From Turicibacter sp. UBA7094 (GTDB taxonomy: Bacteria > Bacillota_I > Bacilli_A > MOL361 > Turicibacteraceae), in the NCBI GenBank assembly GCA_002493395.1, contig DKYS01000011.1:1-15239 (forward strand): a stretch of 15,239 nucleotides of DNA. Reading direction: 5' to 3'. Below the pieces are notes generated by a model. That model did no database searches, was not told the origin of the DNA, and saw nothing but the letters and a program-made list of their open reading frames with translations. A program made the translations under genes and the position numbers. Position 1 is the stretch's first letter; each line of letters opens with the position of its first letter. Shown here piece by piece: positions 1 to 6,942 of this stretch.

Positions 1-24
1 ACCCACACCATTTGACAAAGAACC
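1..24. repeat. Inner copy of duplicated IS terminal repeat
   Basis: This 24-base unit matches 35-58 at 22 of 24 positions; only two bases near its outer end differ (AAAGAACC here, AAGGAGCC there). The two copies start 34 bases apart and have the same orientation. The inner copy may be a second transposase binding site or the trace of a terminus duplicated by transposition. Confidence 0.8.
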
Positions 25-34
25 GAATTTCTTC

Positions 35-58
35 ACCCACACCATTTGACAAGGAGCC
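35..58. repeat. Outer copy of IS terminal repeat
   Basis: This is the outermost copy of the 24-base terminal unit and ends in GGAGCC against the A-tract at 59. It is the better candidate for the true element tip because its terminal bases read GGCTC on the opposite strand. The direct copy lies at 1-24. Confidence 0.75.
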
Positions 59-93
59 AAAAAAACCATAGAAGATAAAGTCTTCTATGGTTT
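59..93 (-). terminator. Intrinsic terminator of the S10-spc-alpha operon
   Basis: Read on the minus strand just after the rplQ stop, AAACCATAGAAGA (93-81) and TCTTCTATGGTTT (75-63) form a perfect 13-bp stem around the 5-base loop CTTTA. The 3' arm runs into a T tract (65-59). This is a textbook Rho-independent terminator and marks the end of the 30-gene operon. The U tract stops where the IS terminus begins at 58, so the insertion lies at the edge of the terminator but has not broken it. Confidence 0.93.
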
Positions 94-99
94 AAAAAA

Positions 100-462
100 T
101 TATACTAATTCAATAACTACCATTTCAGCTGCATCCCCACGACGAGGTCCAACTTTTAAAATACGAGTATATCCACCATTACGTTCAGTATAACGTGGTG
201 CGATATCAGAAAATAATTTTTGAACAGCTGTTGCTCCTGTTTCGTCGTTTGCTACCTCTGCACGTACATATGCAGCTGCTTGACGGCGTGCGTGTAAGTC
301 CCCACGTTTACCTAAGGTAATTAACTTTTCAACTACCGAACGTAATTCCTTTGCACGAGCTTCAGTTGTTACAATGCGTTCGTTAATGATTAAATCTGTT
401 GATAAATCACGTAACATTGCTTTACGTTGATGACTAAGACGTCCTAATTTTCTATAAGCCAC
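100..462 (-). CDS. rplQ: Ribosomal protein L17 (bL17)
   Basis: L17 is a large-subunit protein near the peptide exit tunnel. The 120-residue product opens with MAYRKLGRLSHQRKAMLRDL, the conserved bacterial L17 start, and has the usual Bacillota length. The initiation codon is GTG (CAC at 460-462 on the plus strand), placed 8 nt after a strong AGGAGG; no ATG competes. It is the last gene of the operon, 48 nt after rpoA, and is followed within a few bases by the terminator. A 6-bp hairpin (476-493) lies just upstream of its ribosome binding site. rpoA-rplQ adjacency is very conserved in bacteria, so the assignment is secure. Confidence 0.98.
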   Translation of the reverse strand: MAYRKLGRLSHQRKAMLRDLSTDLIINERIVTTEARAKELRSVVEKLITLGKRGDLHARRQAAAYVRAEVANDETGATAVQKLFSDIAPRYTERNGGYTRILKVGPRRGDAAEMVVIELV

Positions 463-510
463 TTAAAATTCCTCCTTCCATATGAAAATGGAATTATAAC
501 ATTATCTATA

Positions 511-1455
511 TTATTTAGTGCAACCTAAGCTTAATCCTAATTCGTCAAGTTTATCCTTAACTTCTTTTAATGATTTTTTCCCTAAGTTACGAACTTTCAT
601 CATATCCTCTTCAGAATGACGAGCTAATTCTTCAACTGTATTAATTCCAGCGCGACGTAAACAGTTATATGATCGCACAGATAAATCTAACTCTTCTATT
701 GGCATTTCTAATACTTTATTCTTCTCTTCATCTTCACGTTCAACAATAAATGATGCTAATTGCCCAGCTTCATTTAAGTTAACTAGAATACTGAAATGTT
801 CAACTAAAATTTTAGATGCCAATGAAATTGCTTCCTGAGGATTTACGCTACCGTTTGTCCACACTTCTAAAGTTAATTTATCATATGACGCATCTTGCCC
901 TACACGTGTTTTTACAACATCATATGAGACACGTGTTACTGGGGTATAAATGGCATCAATTGCAATCTCACCAGTATTTTCTAAAAGTTTTTTGTTATCA
1001 TCAGCTCCAACATATCCATTCCCACGACGTGCTCTCATAATCATACGTAAACGACCTGTAGCCGATAACGTGGCAATATGTAAATCCGGATTAATGATTT
1101 CTACTTCTTCATCACACTCGATATCAGCTGCTGTTACTGCACCTTCTCTTGCAACATCAATACGTAGTTCCTTAACTTCTTCTGAATCAATAGACAAAAT
1201 TAAATTTTTTAAATTTAAAATAATTTGTGTTACATCTTCAACAACACCATCAATAGAGGTAAATTCATGTTGAACTCCTTCTATAGAAATAGATGTTACC
1301 GCAGCTCCAGGAAGTGATGATAGTAATACTCGACGTAAGGAATTCCCTAACGTAGTACCATATCCACGTTTTAGAGGCTCAATAACAAATTTCCCATAGA
1401 ATTCATCTTTGATGTATTCTTCAATTTCAATTCTTGGTTTTTCGATTTCTAACAT
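511..1455 (-). CDS. rpoA: DNA-directed RNA polymerase subunit alpha
   Basis: The alpha subunit dimerises to start RNA polymerase assembly, and its C-terminal domain contacts UP elements and activators. The 314 residues equal the Bacillus length. The N-terminal dimerisation domain covers about residues 1-230 (TLGNSLRRVLLSSLPG at 35-50). A short charged linker at about 238-250 leads to the C-terminal helix-hairpin-helix domain. DNA-contact residues are intact: R261, N264 and C265 in SVRSYNCLRR, and G292, K294 and S295 in NLGKKSL, matching E. coli R265, N268, C269, G296, K298 and S299. The ATG at 1455 follows GAGGAGGG with good spacing. The 58-nt gap after rpsK is the longest in the operon and may form an RNA structure. 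Confidence 0.99.
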   Translation of the reverse strand: MLEIEKPRIEIEEYIKDEFYGKFVIEPLKRGYGTTLGNSLRRVLLSSLPGAAVTSISIEGVQHEFTSIDGVVEDVTQIILNLKNLILSIDSEEVKELRIDVAREGAVTAADIECDEEVEIINPDLHIATLSATGRLRMIMRARRGNGYVGADDNKKLLENTGEIAIDAIYTPVTRVSYDVVKTRVGQDASYDKLTLEVWTNGSVNPQEAISLASKILVEHFSILVNLNEAGQLASFIVEREDEEKNKVLEMPIEELDLSVRSYNCLRRAGINTVEELARHSEEDMMKVRNLGKKSLKEVKDKLDELGLSLGCTK

Positions 1456-1513
1456 CGATTTCCCTCCTCAGGATCGCTTAATAGTAGGGTACTACTTTCA
1501 AATAACTTCCTGA

Positions 1514-1903
1514 TTAACCACGTGGGTGTTTTGGTGGACGGCATCCGTTATGAGGAACTGGAGTAACGTCTTTAATAGCTGTTACATCTAATCCTGCAGC
1601 CTGTAAAGCGCGGATAGCAGCTTCACGACCAGGACCAGGACCTTTTACTGATACGTCTACACTTTTCATTCCGTGATCCATTGCAGCCTTAGCAGCAGCT
1701 TCTGATGCCATTTGAGCAGCAAATGGTGTTGATTTACGAGATCCTTTAAATCCTAATGCACCTGCACTTGACCATGAGATTGCATTACCATGAGGATCAG
1801 TAATCGTAACAATTGTATTATTGAAAGTCGAGTGGATATGTGCTACACCTGTAGCAATATTCTTTTTAACACGACGTTTACGACTAACTTGTTTACGTGC
1901 CAT
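1514..1903 (-). CDS. rpsK: Ribosomal protein S11 (uS11)
   Basis: S11 belongs to the small-subunit platform and helps form the mRNA exit path with S7 and S18. The 129 residues carry the conserved HIHSTFNNTIVTITD (22-36) and GPGPGREAAIRAL (88-100) segments and the near-terminal PHNGCRPPK. The Asn-Gly at 119-120 corresponds to the isoaspartate site of E. coli S11. The ATG at 1903 follows AGGAGGG with 8 nt spacing, and that ribosome binding site overlaps the end of rpsM, so the two are probably translationally coupled. Oddity: the last residues are KHPRG, where Bacillus and most bacteria end KRRRV, so the basic tail has changed. I checked this against the bases and see no frameshift. Confidence 0.98.
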   Translation of the reverse strand: MARKQVSRKRRVKKNIATGVAHIHSTFNNTIVTITDPHGNAISWSSAGALGFKGSRKSTPFAAQMASEAAAKAAMDHGMKSVDVSVKGPGPGREAAIRALQAAGLDVTAIKDVTPVPHNGCRPPKHPRG

Positions 1904-1919
1904 ATGATGACCCTCCTAA

Positions 1920-2285
1920 CTATTTTTTCTTATTAGCAACTGTTTTACGTGGACCTTTACGAGTACGGGCATTATTTTTAGTATTTTGTCCGCGTACTGG
2001 TAAACTTCTACGATGACGGATACCACGGAATGAAGCAATTTCCATTAAACGTTTAATGTTTAATGAAACTTCACGACGTAAGTCCCCTTCTACTTTTAAT
2101 TTATCTACTTCCGCACGAATACGGTTTAACTCATCTTCAGTTAAATCACGTACACGTGTATCTTCTGATACACCAGCAGCAGCTAAAATTTGTTGAGCCG
2201 TTGGTTTACCAATTCCATAGATATATGTTAACGAAATTACAACGCGTTTGTCGCGAGGAATATCTACACCAGCAATACGTGCCAT
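1920..2285 (-). CDS. rpsM: Ribosomal protein S13 (uS13)
   Basis: S13 sits in the 30S head, contacts the P-site tRNA and forms bridges to the 50S subunit. Starting at ATG 2285 gives 121 residues, the Bacillus length, opening MARIAGVDIPRDKRVV. It has the helix-two-turn-helix region (about 15-60), the RGIRHRRSLPVRGQ motif and a lysine-rich tail ending NKKK. A GTG at 2294 would add three residues, but it is part of the ribosome binding site AGGAGGTG itself, so it is rejected. AGGAGG to the ATG at 2285 is 8 nt. The stop is TAG. Gaps are 19 nt to rpmJ and 16 nt to rpsK. Confidence 0.98.
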   Translation of the reverse strand: MARIAGVDIPRDKRVVISLTYIYGIGKPTAQQILAAAGVSEDTRVRDLTEDELNRIRAEVDKLKVEGDLRREVSLNIKRLMEIASFRGIRHRRSLPVRGQNTKNNARTRKGPRKTVANKKK

Positions 2286-2304
2286 ACATTGCACCTCCTA
2301 AAGC

Positions 2305-2418
2305 TTATCCTTGTTTTTGTTTATGTTTTGGATTTTCACAAATTACCATTACTTTTCCTTTACGGCGAATAACTTTACATTTATCGCAGATAGGTTTAAC
2401 AGATGGTCTTACTTTCAT
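2305..2418 (-). CDS. rpmJ: Ribosomal protein L36 (bL36), zinc-binding form
   Basis: L36 is the smallest 50S protein and stabilises 23S rRNA near the GTPase-associated region. The 37-residue product reads MKVRPSVKPICDKCKVIRRK followed by GKVMVICENPKHKQKQG. The zinc ligands C11, C14, C27 and H32 are all present, so this is the zinc-dependent (C+) version. The ATG at 2416-2418 follows a GAGGAGG ribosome binding site, and the stop is TAA. It is found by translating the space between infA and rpsM, where L36 always sits in this operon. The length is exactly that of Bacillus L36. Confidence 0.97.
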   Translation of the reverse strand: MKVRPSVKPICDKCKVIRRKGKVMVICENPKHKQKQG

Positions 2419-2454
2419 GAATTAAAACCTCCTCATTTTTCAGTATATCGGAGT

Positions 2455-2673
2455 CTATTTGTGACGATATGTAATGCGCCCACGTGTTAAGTCATAAGGA
2501 GATAATTCTACTGTTACTTTATCACCTGGTAAAATACGAATGAAGTTCATACGGATTTTACCAGAAACGTGAGCAATTAATTGATGACCATTTTCTAATT
2601 CTACTTTAAACATAGCGTTTGGCAAATTATCGATAACGGTAGCTTCTACTTCAATAACATCTTGTTTAGCCAT
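2455..2673 (-). CDS. infA: Translation initiation factor IF-1
   Basis: IF-1 binds the 30S A site and works with IF-2 and IF-3 during initiation. The 72-residue product is a single S1/OB-fold domain with the family hallmarks DVIEVEATVIDNLPNAMFKV, GKIRMNFIRILPGDKV and LTRGRITYRHK. Length matches Bacillus IF-1 exactly. The ATG at 2673 follows AAGGAGG with normal spacing. It lies 19 nt after map and 36 nt before rpmJ. In Bacillus subtilis a small KOW-domain gene lies between map and infA; it is absent here. Confidence 0.98.
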   Translation of the reverse strand: MAKQDVIEVEATVIDNLPNAMFKVELENGHQLIAHVSGKIRMNFIRILPGDKVTVELSPYDLTRGRITYRHK

Positions 2674-2692
2674 TGATTATGCCTCCTTACCT

Positions 2693-3439
2693 TTATAACT
2701 TAGTTAATATTTCATATCCATCATCTGTAATAACAATGGTATGTTCAAAATGGGCACAAAGAGACTTATCACGAGTTACTACGGTCCAATTATCTGATAA
2801 GGTACGAACATACCGTTCTCCATAATTAACCATAGGCTCAATTGCTAAAGTCATACCCGTTTTTAATCTTGGTCCTCGACCAGGAGGTCCATAGTGTGGA
2901 ATTGAAGGATCTTCATGTAGATCTTGACCGACACCATGCCCAGCGTACTCACGGACAATCGAAAAATTATAAGATTCCACGTATACCTGTATAGCGTGTG
3001 AAATATCTGATAAACGATTACCCGCCTTTGCATACTCTAGACCAACAAATAATGATTGCTTCGTTACATCTAGTAATTGTTGAGCCTCAGAAGAAATATT
3101 TCCTACTGGATATGTCCAGGCTGAGTCACCATGATATCCATGATATTTTGCACCAATATCGATAGAAATAATATCTCCATCTTTCAAAGTACGATTCCCA
3201 GGGATACCGTGAACAAGCTCCTCATTTACTGACGCACAAATACTTGCAGGAAACCCATGATAACCTTTAAAAGAAGGTATTGCACCTTGACTACGAATTA
3301 CATCCTCAACAATTTTATCTAATTGTTTCGTTGTAACACCGGGCTTAATATGTTTTTGTACCTCTTTATGAGCTAAAGCTACAATTCTCCCGGCTTCTCG
3401 CATAATGTCAATTTCGCGTGGAGTTTTACAAATAATCAT
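2693..3439 (-). CDS. map: Methionine aminopeptidase, type I
   Basis: This enzyme removes the initiator methionine from new proteins once the formyl group is gone, acting near the ribosome exit. The 248-residue protein has the pita-bread fold of type I enzymes without the extra type II insert. Its active site is complete: substrate-binding H77 (in VHGIP), metal ligands D94 (SIDIG), D105 (GDSAW), H168 (GHGVG), E201 (IEPM) and E232 (FEHT). They correspond to E. coli H79, D97, D108, H171, E204 and E235. The ATG overlaps the adk stop (TAATG), and its ribosome binding site GGAGG lies inside adk, so translation is probably coupled. The gene lacks the N-terminal zinc-finger extension seen in some paralogues. 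Confidence 0.98.
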   Translation of the reverse strand: MIICKTPREIDIMREAGRIVALAHKEVQKHIKPGVTTKQLDKIVEDVIRSQGAIPSFKGYHGFPASICASVNEELVHGIPGNRTLKDGDIISIDIGAKYHGYHGDSAWTYPVGNISSEAQQLLDVTKQSLFVGLEYAKAGNRLSDISHAIQVYVESYNFSIVREYAGHGVGQDLHEDPSIPHYGPPGRGPRLKTGMTLAIEPMVNYGERYVRTLSDNWTVVTRDKSLCAHFEHTIVITDDGYEILTKL

Positions 3440-4089
3440 TATTTATTGCCTCCAAGCACCTCTCGAATTTCTTCAAATACAAGATCAATTGATTGTTGAC
3501 CATTAATATTAACAAGATTTCCTGCTAAAGAGTAATAATCTAATAAAGGCTTAGTTTGACTAACATAAACATTTAAGCGATTACCAACCGTTTCTTCATT
3601 ATCATCTTTACGTTGATATAATTCTCCACCGCACTTATCACAAATATCTGTAACTTTAGGCGGATTGAAGATCATGTGATATGTTGCCCCACATGAACGA
3701 CAAATGCGACGTCCTGTTAAGCGCTCTTTAAGAATGTCTAAATCAACATCAATATTAATTACATAATCAATCTTAGAATCAAGAGAAGTCAGTATTTCAT
3801 CTAAGGCTTTTGCCTGATCTACTGTTCGTGGAAATCCATCTAACAAGAATCCCGACTTGCAATCTGATTCAGACAAACGATCCTTTACAATACCAATTGT
3901 AACATGGTCAGGTACTAATGCACCTTGATCCATGTAACGCTTAGCTTCCATACCTAATTCAGTTTGGTCCTTTATCGCCTTCCTAAACATATCTCCCGTT
4001 GAAATATGTGGAATTTGATAATTCTCAACAATTTTTTCTGCCTGAGTGCCTTTTCCAGCACCCGGAGGCCCCATAAATACGATTTTCAT
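3439..4089 (-). CDS. adk: Adenylate kinase
   Basis: This cytosolic enzyme catalyses ATP + AMP <-> 2 ADP and balances the adenylate pool. The 216-residue product has the P-loop GPPGAGKGT (7-15), the NMP-binding TGDMFR (31-36) and DGFPR (84-88). It is a long-form enzyme with a zinc-binding LID: C130, C133, C150 and C153 form a four-cysteine site, where Bacillus subtilis has Asp as the fourth ligand. Two ATGs are adjacent (4092 and 4089). The ribosome binding site GAGGTGAT sits 4 nt from the first and 7 nt from the second, so the second is chosen; the first adds one Met. It lies 13 nt after secY and overlaps map by one base. Confidence 0.97.
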   Translation of the reverse strand: MKIVFMGPPGAGKGTQAEKIVENYQIPHISTGDMFRKAIKDQTELGMEAKRYMDQGALVPDHVTIGIVKDRLSESDCKSGFLLDGFPRTVDQAKALDEILTSLDSKIDYVINIDVDLDILKERLTGRRICRSCGATYHMIFNPPKVTDICDKCGGELYQRKDDNEETVGNRLNVYVSQTKPLLDYYSLAGNLVNINGQQSIDLVFEEIREVLGGNK

Positions 4090-4102
4090 CATATCACCTC
4101 AA

Positions 4103-5380
4103 TTATTTGATGAATCCTTTATATTTTTGATCCATTGTTTTTGTTTGGATTTGTTTAGCAGTTTCTATTGCAACACCAACTACGATTAATAAGCTTGTAC
4201 CACCAATTTCAACACTACTTGGTAAATCTGTGATTGCACCAAATATAATCGGTAAGCCGGCAATAACTACTAAATAAATAGCTCCAATAAAAGTGATACG
4301 AGATAAAATTTTAGATAAATATTCTTCAGTATCAACACCAGGTCTTACACCAGGAATGTATGATCCTTGTTTTTTTAAATTTTCTGCTACTTTTTCCGGA
4401 CTTACTTGTACAAAAGCATAGAAGTAAGTGAAAGCAACGATTAATACAACATATAAAATAAATCCAATCGGTTGCTGATAATTAAATATAGCTTTAATTA
4501 CATTAGTTGCACCTGAATCGGGCAAGAAATTCACCACAGTTAAAGGTAAACTTACAAGTGAAGCTGCAAAAATTACGGGAATTACTCCAGCCGAATTCAA
4601 CTTCAACGGAATAAAGGAATCTTTACGTCCCGATAACTGGGCGGAATTATGTCGATTTGCATATTGAATTGGTAGTTTTCTAGTTGCGCTCTGTAAATAA
4701 ATAACAGCAATAATTGTCAGAGCTAACAATGCTAACACTGAGATAAATGCTAACACGTTAGAAACTGTTATATTTACTAGGTATTTTGTGTATAAATCGT
4801 TTAGCATATATGGAACACGAGATAATATACCTGCTACGATAATCATTGATGTACCATTACCAATTCCTTTACTAGTAATTTGATCAGCAAAAAATATCAT
4901 AACAGCAGTACCCGCAGTCATAGCTAATGCAATATACAGATAAGTAATCATTGAATGACTTTCAAGTAATACTCCGCCATATCCCAAGTCAAAACCAATT
5001 GACATAGCAATAGCCTGAATAAAAGCAAGAACTAATGTGACATACCGAGTTAATTGATTTAATTTACGCTTTCCTGTTTCCCCCTCTTTTGCCCATTCAG
5101 ACAAAATAGGAACTACATCCATCTGAAGCAATTGGATTACAATAGATGCCGTAATATATGGGGAGATTGACATTGCAAATAATGAAAATCTTTTCAAGGC
5201 CCCACCACTTAACGTATCAAAGAATCCTAGCATCGGAGTTTGTGTTGCTTCTAAAACAGAAGTATTAATGGCTGGCACAGGAACATACGATCCAATACGG
5301 TATACAATGAAAATTAATAAGGTAAAGAGAATTCGTTTACGTAAATCATCGTTCTTCCATATCTTACTGAAAGTAGTCAT
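4103..5380 (-). CDS. secY: Preprotein translocase subunit SecY
   Basis: SecY forms the protein-conducting channel in the cytoplasmic membrane with SecE and SecG, driven by SecA. The 425-residue protein has ten hydrophobic segments at about 15-35, 66-90, 112-130, 144-165, 172-192, 207-229, 263-284, 304-326, 361-381 and 389-408. Family signatures include LFAMSISPYITASIVIQLL (67-85), QITSKGIGNGTSMII (167-181) and the cytosolic loop YIPGVRPG (341-348), which contacts SecA and the ribosome. It is slightly shorter than Bacillus SecY (431). The start overlaps the rplO stop (TAATG), and the ribosome binding site GAGGTGG is within the rplO C-terminal codons, indicating coupling. No accessory Sec genes are nearby, so this is the housekeeping SecY. 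Confidence 0.98.
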   Translation of the reverse strand: MTTFSKIWKNDDLRKRILFTLLIFIVYRIGSYVPVPAINTSVLEATQTPMLGFFDTLSGGALKRFSLFAMSISPYITASIVIQLLQMDVVPILSEWAKEGETGKRKLNQLTRYVTLVLAFIQAIAMSIGFDLGYGGVLLESHSMITYLYIALAMTAGTAVMIFFADQITSKGIGNGTSMIIVAGILSRVPYMLNDLYTKYLVNITVSNVLAFISVLALLALTIIAVIYLQSATRKLPIQYANRHNSAQLSGRKDSFIPLKLNSAGVIPVIFAASLVSLPLTVVNFLPDSGATNVIKAIFNYQQPIGFILYVVLIVAFTYFYAFVQVSPEKVAENLKKQGSYIPGVRPGVDTEEYLSKILSRITFIGAIYLVVIAGLPIIFGAITDLPSSVEIGGTSLLIVVGVAIETAKQIQTKTMDQKYKGFIK

Positions 5381-5820
5381 TATACCACCTCGATTGATCC
5401 ACCTTGAGCCGCAATTTGTTCTTCTGCTGTTTTTGAGAATTTAGCTGCTTTAACAGTTAATTTCTTATCTAGTTGTCCGTTTCCTAAAACTTTAAGCCCT
5501 GCGTGTAATTTTTTAATTACTCCAGTTTCTAATAAAAGTTCTGCAGTAACAACTGTTCCATCTTCAAATCTATTTAATTGATCTAAATTAACGATAGCGT
5601 ATTCTTTACGGTTAATGTTAGTAAATCCACGTTTTGGTAAACGACGGAATAAAGGAGTTTGTCCACCTTCAAATCCTAAACGAACTCCACCACCTGAACG
5701 AGCGTTTTGTCCTTTGTGCCCTTTACCAGCGGTTTTACCTTGACCTGAACCGTGTCCACGACCGATACGTTTTCTATCTTTACGAGACCCTTCAGTATAC
5801 GTTAACTCATGTAATTTCAC
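5380..5820 (-). CDS. rplO: Ribosomal protein L15 (uL15)
   Basis: L15 is a late-assembling 50S protein whose extended N-terminus threads through 23S rRNA. The 146 residues equal the Bacillus length. The basic glycine-rich N-terminal arm is typical (GRGHGSGQGKTAGKGHKGQ at about 21-39), as are the following FEGGQTPLFRRLPKRGF segment and the globular C-terminal domain ending GGSIEVV. The ATG at 5820 follows GAGGTGACTTTCGGTG-type spacing, with AGGAGGTGA upstream. It lies 21 nt after rpmD and overlaps secY by one base, a common arrangement in Bacillota. Confidence 0.98.
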   Translation of the reverse strand: MKLHELTYTEGSRKDRKRIGRGHGSGQGKTAGKGHKGQNARSGGGVRLGFEGGQTPLFRRLPKRGFTNINRKEYAIVNLDQLNRFEDGTVVTAELLLETGVIKKLHAGLKVLGNGQLDKKLTVKAAKFSKTAEEQIAAQGGSIEVV

Positions 5821-5841
5821 CGAAAGTCACCTCCTCTTTAA

Positions 5842-6024
5842 TTATTTCTCTACTACAGTCAATAAATGAGATACTTTATTAATCATTCCGCGAATAGCTA
5901 CATTATCAGCCTTAACAACTGTTTGGTTTAATTTTCTTAACCCTAATGCTTGAACTGTTGCGCGTTGAGATTCATTTTGACCGATTACACTACGTGTTAA
6001 AGTAATGTGTAATTCTTTAGCCAT
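5842..6024 (-). CDS. rpmD: Ribosomal protein L30 (uL30)
   Basis: L30 is a small 50S protein. The 60-residue product has the expected pattern KELHITLTRSVIGQ, followed by TVQALGLRKLNQTVV and a C-terminal MINKVSHLLTVVE. Bacillus L30 has 59 residues. L30 is missing from some bacterial lineages, so its presence helps limit the taxonomy. The ATG at 6024 follows AAGGAGGG with normal spacing. Gaps are 13 nt to rpsE and 21 nt to rplO. Confidence 0.97.
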   Translation of the reverse strand: MAKELHITLTRSVIGQNESQRATVQALGLRKLNQTVVKADNVAIRGMINKVSHLLTVVEK

Positions 6025-6037
6025 TGGAGTTCCCTCC

Positions 6038-6541
6038 TTATCCTAAGATTTCTTCAACAGTTTTCCCGCGTAATTCTGCTACACGTTCAACCGTTTTTAA
6101 ATTTTCTAAACCGTTAATTGTTGCGCGAACCATGTTAATAGGAGTGTTTGATCCTAAAGATTTTGATAAGATATCTTGTACTCCAGCTAACTCTAATACG
6201 GCACGCACAGGCCCACCTGCGATAACTCCAGTACCGGCAGAAGCAGGTTTTAATAAAACATTACCAGAACCGAATTCTCCAATAATTTGGTGAGGAATAG
6301 TAGTTCCAACTGTTGGCACATAAATTAAATTCTTTTTAGCACTTTCTACTGCTTTTTTAATAGCTTCAGGTACCTCTTGAGCTTTACCAGTACCGAAACC
6401 AACGTGACCATTTTTGTCACCGACAACAACTAATGCAGCAAAGCGGAAACGACGTCCACCTTTTACTACCTTCGTTACACGATTAATAGTAACTACACGT
6501 TCTTCTAGTGTTAAGTTACTAGGGTCAATGATTTGACGCAT
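6038..6541 (-). CDS. rpsE: Ribosomal protein S5 (uS5)
   Basis: S5 contributes to the mRNA entry channel and to decoding accuracy. The 167-residue protein has the N-terminal double-stranded RNA-binding-like domain (TKVVKGGRRFRFAALVVVGD at about 23-42) and a C-terminal domain beginning near GTTIPHQIIGEFGSG. The loop around VVKGGRRF, where spectinomycin-resistance changes map in other bacteria, looks wild type. Length is near Bacillus S5 (166). The ATG at 6541 follows GAAGGAGGG. It is 20 nt after rplR and 13 nt before rpmD. Confidence 0.98.
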   Translation of the reverse strand: MRQIIDPSNLTLEERVVTINRVTKVVKGGRRFRFAALVVVGDKNGHVGFGTGKAQEVPEAIKKAVESAKKNLIYVPTVGTTIPHQIIGEFGSGNVLLKPASAGTGVIAGGPVRAVLELAGVQDILSKSLGSNTPINMVRATINGLENLKTVERVAELRGKTVEEILG

Positions 6542-6561
6542 CTTTGTCCCTCCTTCTTTAA

Positions 6562-6924
6562 TTAGAATTTTAATCCATTTTCACGAGCTGCTTCAGCTAA
6601 TGCTGCAACACGTCCATGATAGATATATCCTCCACGGTCGAAAACAACTGATGAAATATTTTTTTCTAAAGCGCGTTTCGCAATTGAAGCACCTACTGCT
6701 TTAGCTGCCTCAACATTCCCTGTAGAAGCAATATTTAACTCTTTATCTAAAGTTGATGCACTAACTAATGTAGTACCAGTTACATCATCAATGATTTGCG
6801 CATAAATGTGTTTGCTAGAGCGGAAAACATTTAAGCGTGGGCGCTCTGCAGTTCCTGTAACTTTAGCACGTACACGGTAATGTCTTTGTTTACGTAACTC
6901 ATTACGTGATACTTTCTTAATCAT
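6562..6924 (-). CDS. rplR: Ribosomal protein L18 (uL18)
   Basis: L18 binds 5S rRNA in the central protuberance together with L5. The 120 residues match the Bacillus length, with a basic N-terminus (RNELRKQRHYRVRAKVTGT), the RPRLNVFRSSKHIYAQIIDD strand region and the C-terminal VVFDRGGYIYHGRVAALAEA signature. The ATG at 6924 follows AAAGGGGTGG, a weaker ribosome binding site than most neighbours have. It lies 18 nt after rplF, so re-initiation by ribosomes leaving rplF may help. Confidence 0.98.
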   Translation of the reverse strand: MIKKVSRNELRKQRHYRVRAKVTGTAERPRLNVFRSSKHIYAQIIDDVTGTTLVSASTLDKELNIASTGNVEAAKAVGASIAKRALEKNISSVVFDRGGYIYHGRVAALAEAARENGLKF

Positions 6925-6942
6925 TCAGGCCACCCCTTTCAA

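Larger units (their letters stand above)
1..58. mobile_element. Terminus of an ISL3-like insertion sequence (rest lies left of window)
   Basis: The last 24 bases (35-58) read outward-in, from the cluster side, as GGCTCCTTGTCAAATGG followed by TGTGGGT. This resembles the terminal inverted repeats of ISL3-family elements as I remember them, which typically begin GGCTCTTTG. The element ends at 58, directly against an A-run that starts the operon terminator. By analogy with other ISL3 elements this would be the end downstream of a rightward transposase gene, but that gene is outside the window. The family call rests on the terminal sequence and on the ISL3-type transposase fragment at the other end of the window. 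No coding sequence is visible here. Confidence 0.6.

Noticed and set aside
1..58. CRISPR-like repeat array
   Set aside because: Only two 24-base copies with a 10-base spacer, matching an IS terminus; no further units and no cas genes.
463..533. Possible internal promoter before rplQ (TTGCAC and TATAAT on the minus strand)
   Set aside because: The spacer is 19 nt, and the -35 lies in the end of rpoA; in AT-rich DNA such a match is expected by chance.
816..1273. Plus-strand reading frames across rpoA, and similar plus-strand frames across rpsM, rplO, rpsE, rplF, rpsH, rplB and rplD
   Set aside because: They lie opposite highly conserved genes, lack ribosome binding sites and resemble no protein I know; they are shadows of the real genes.
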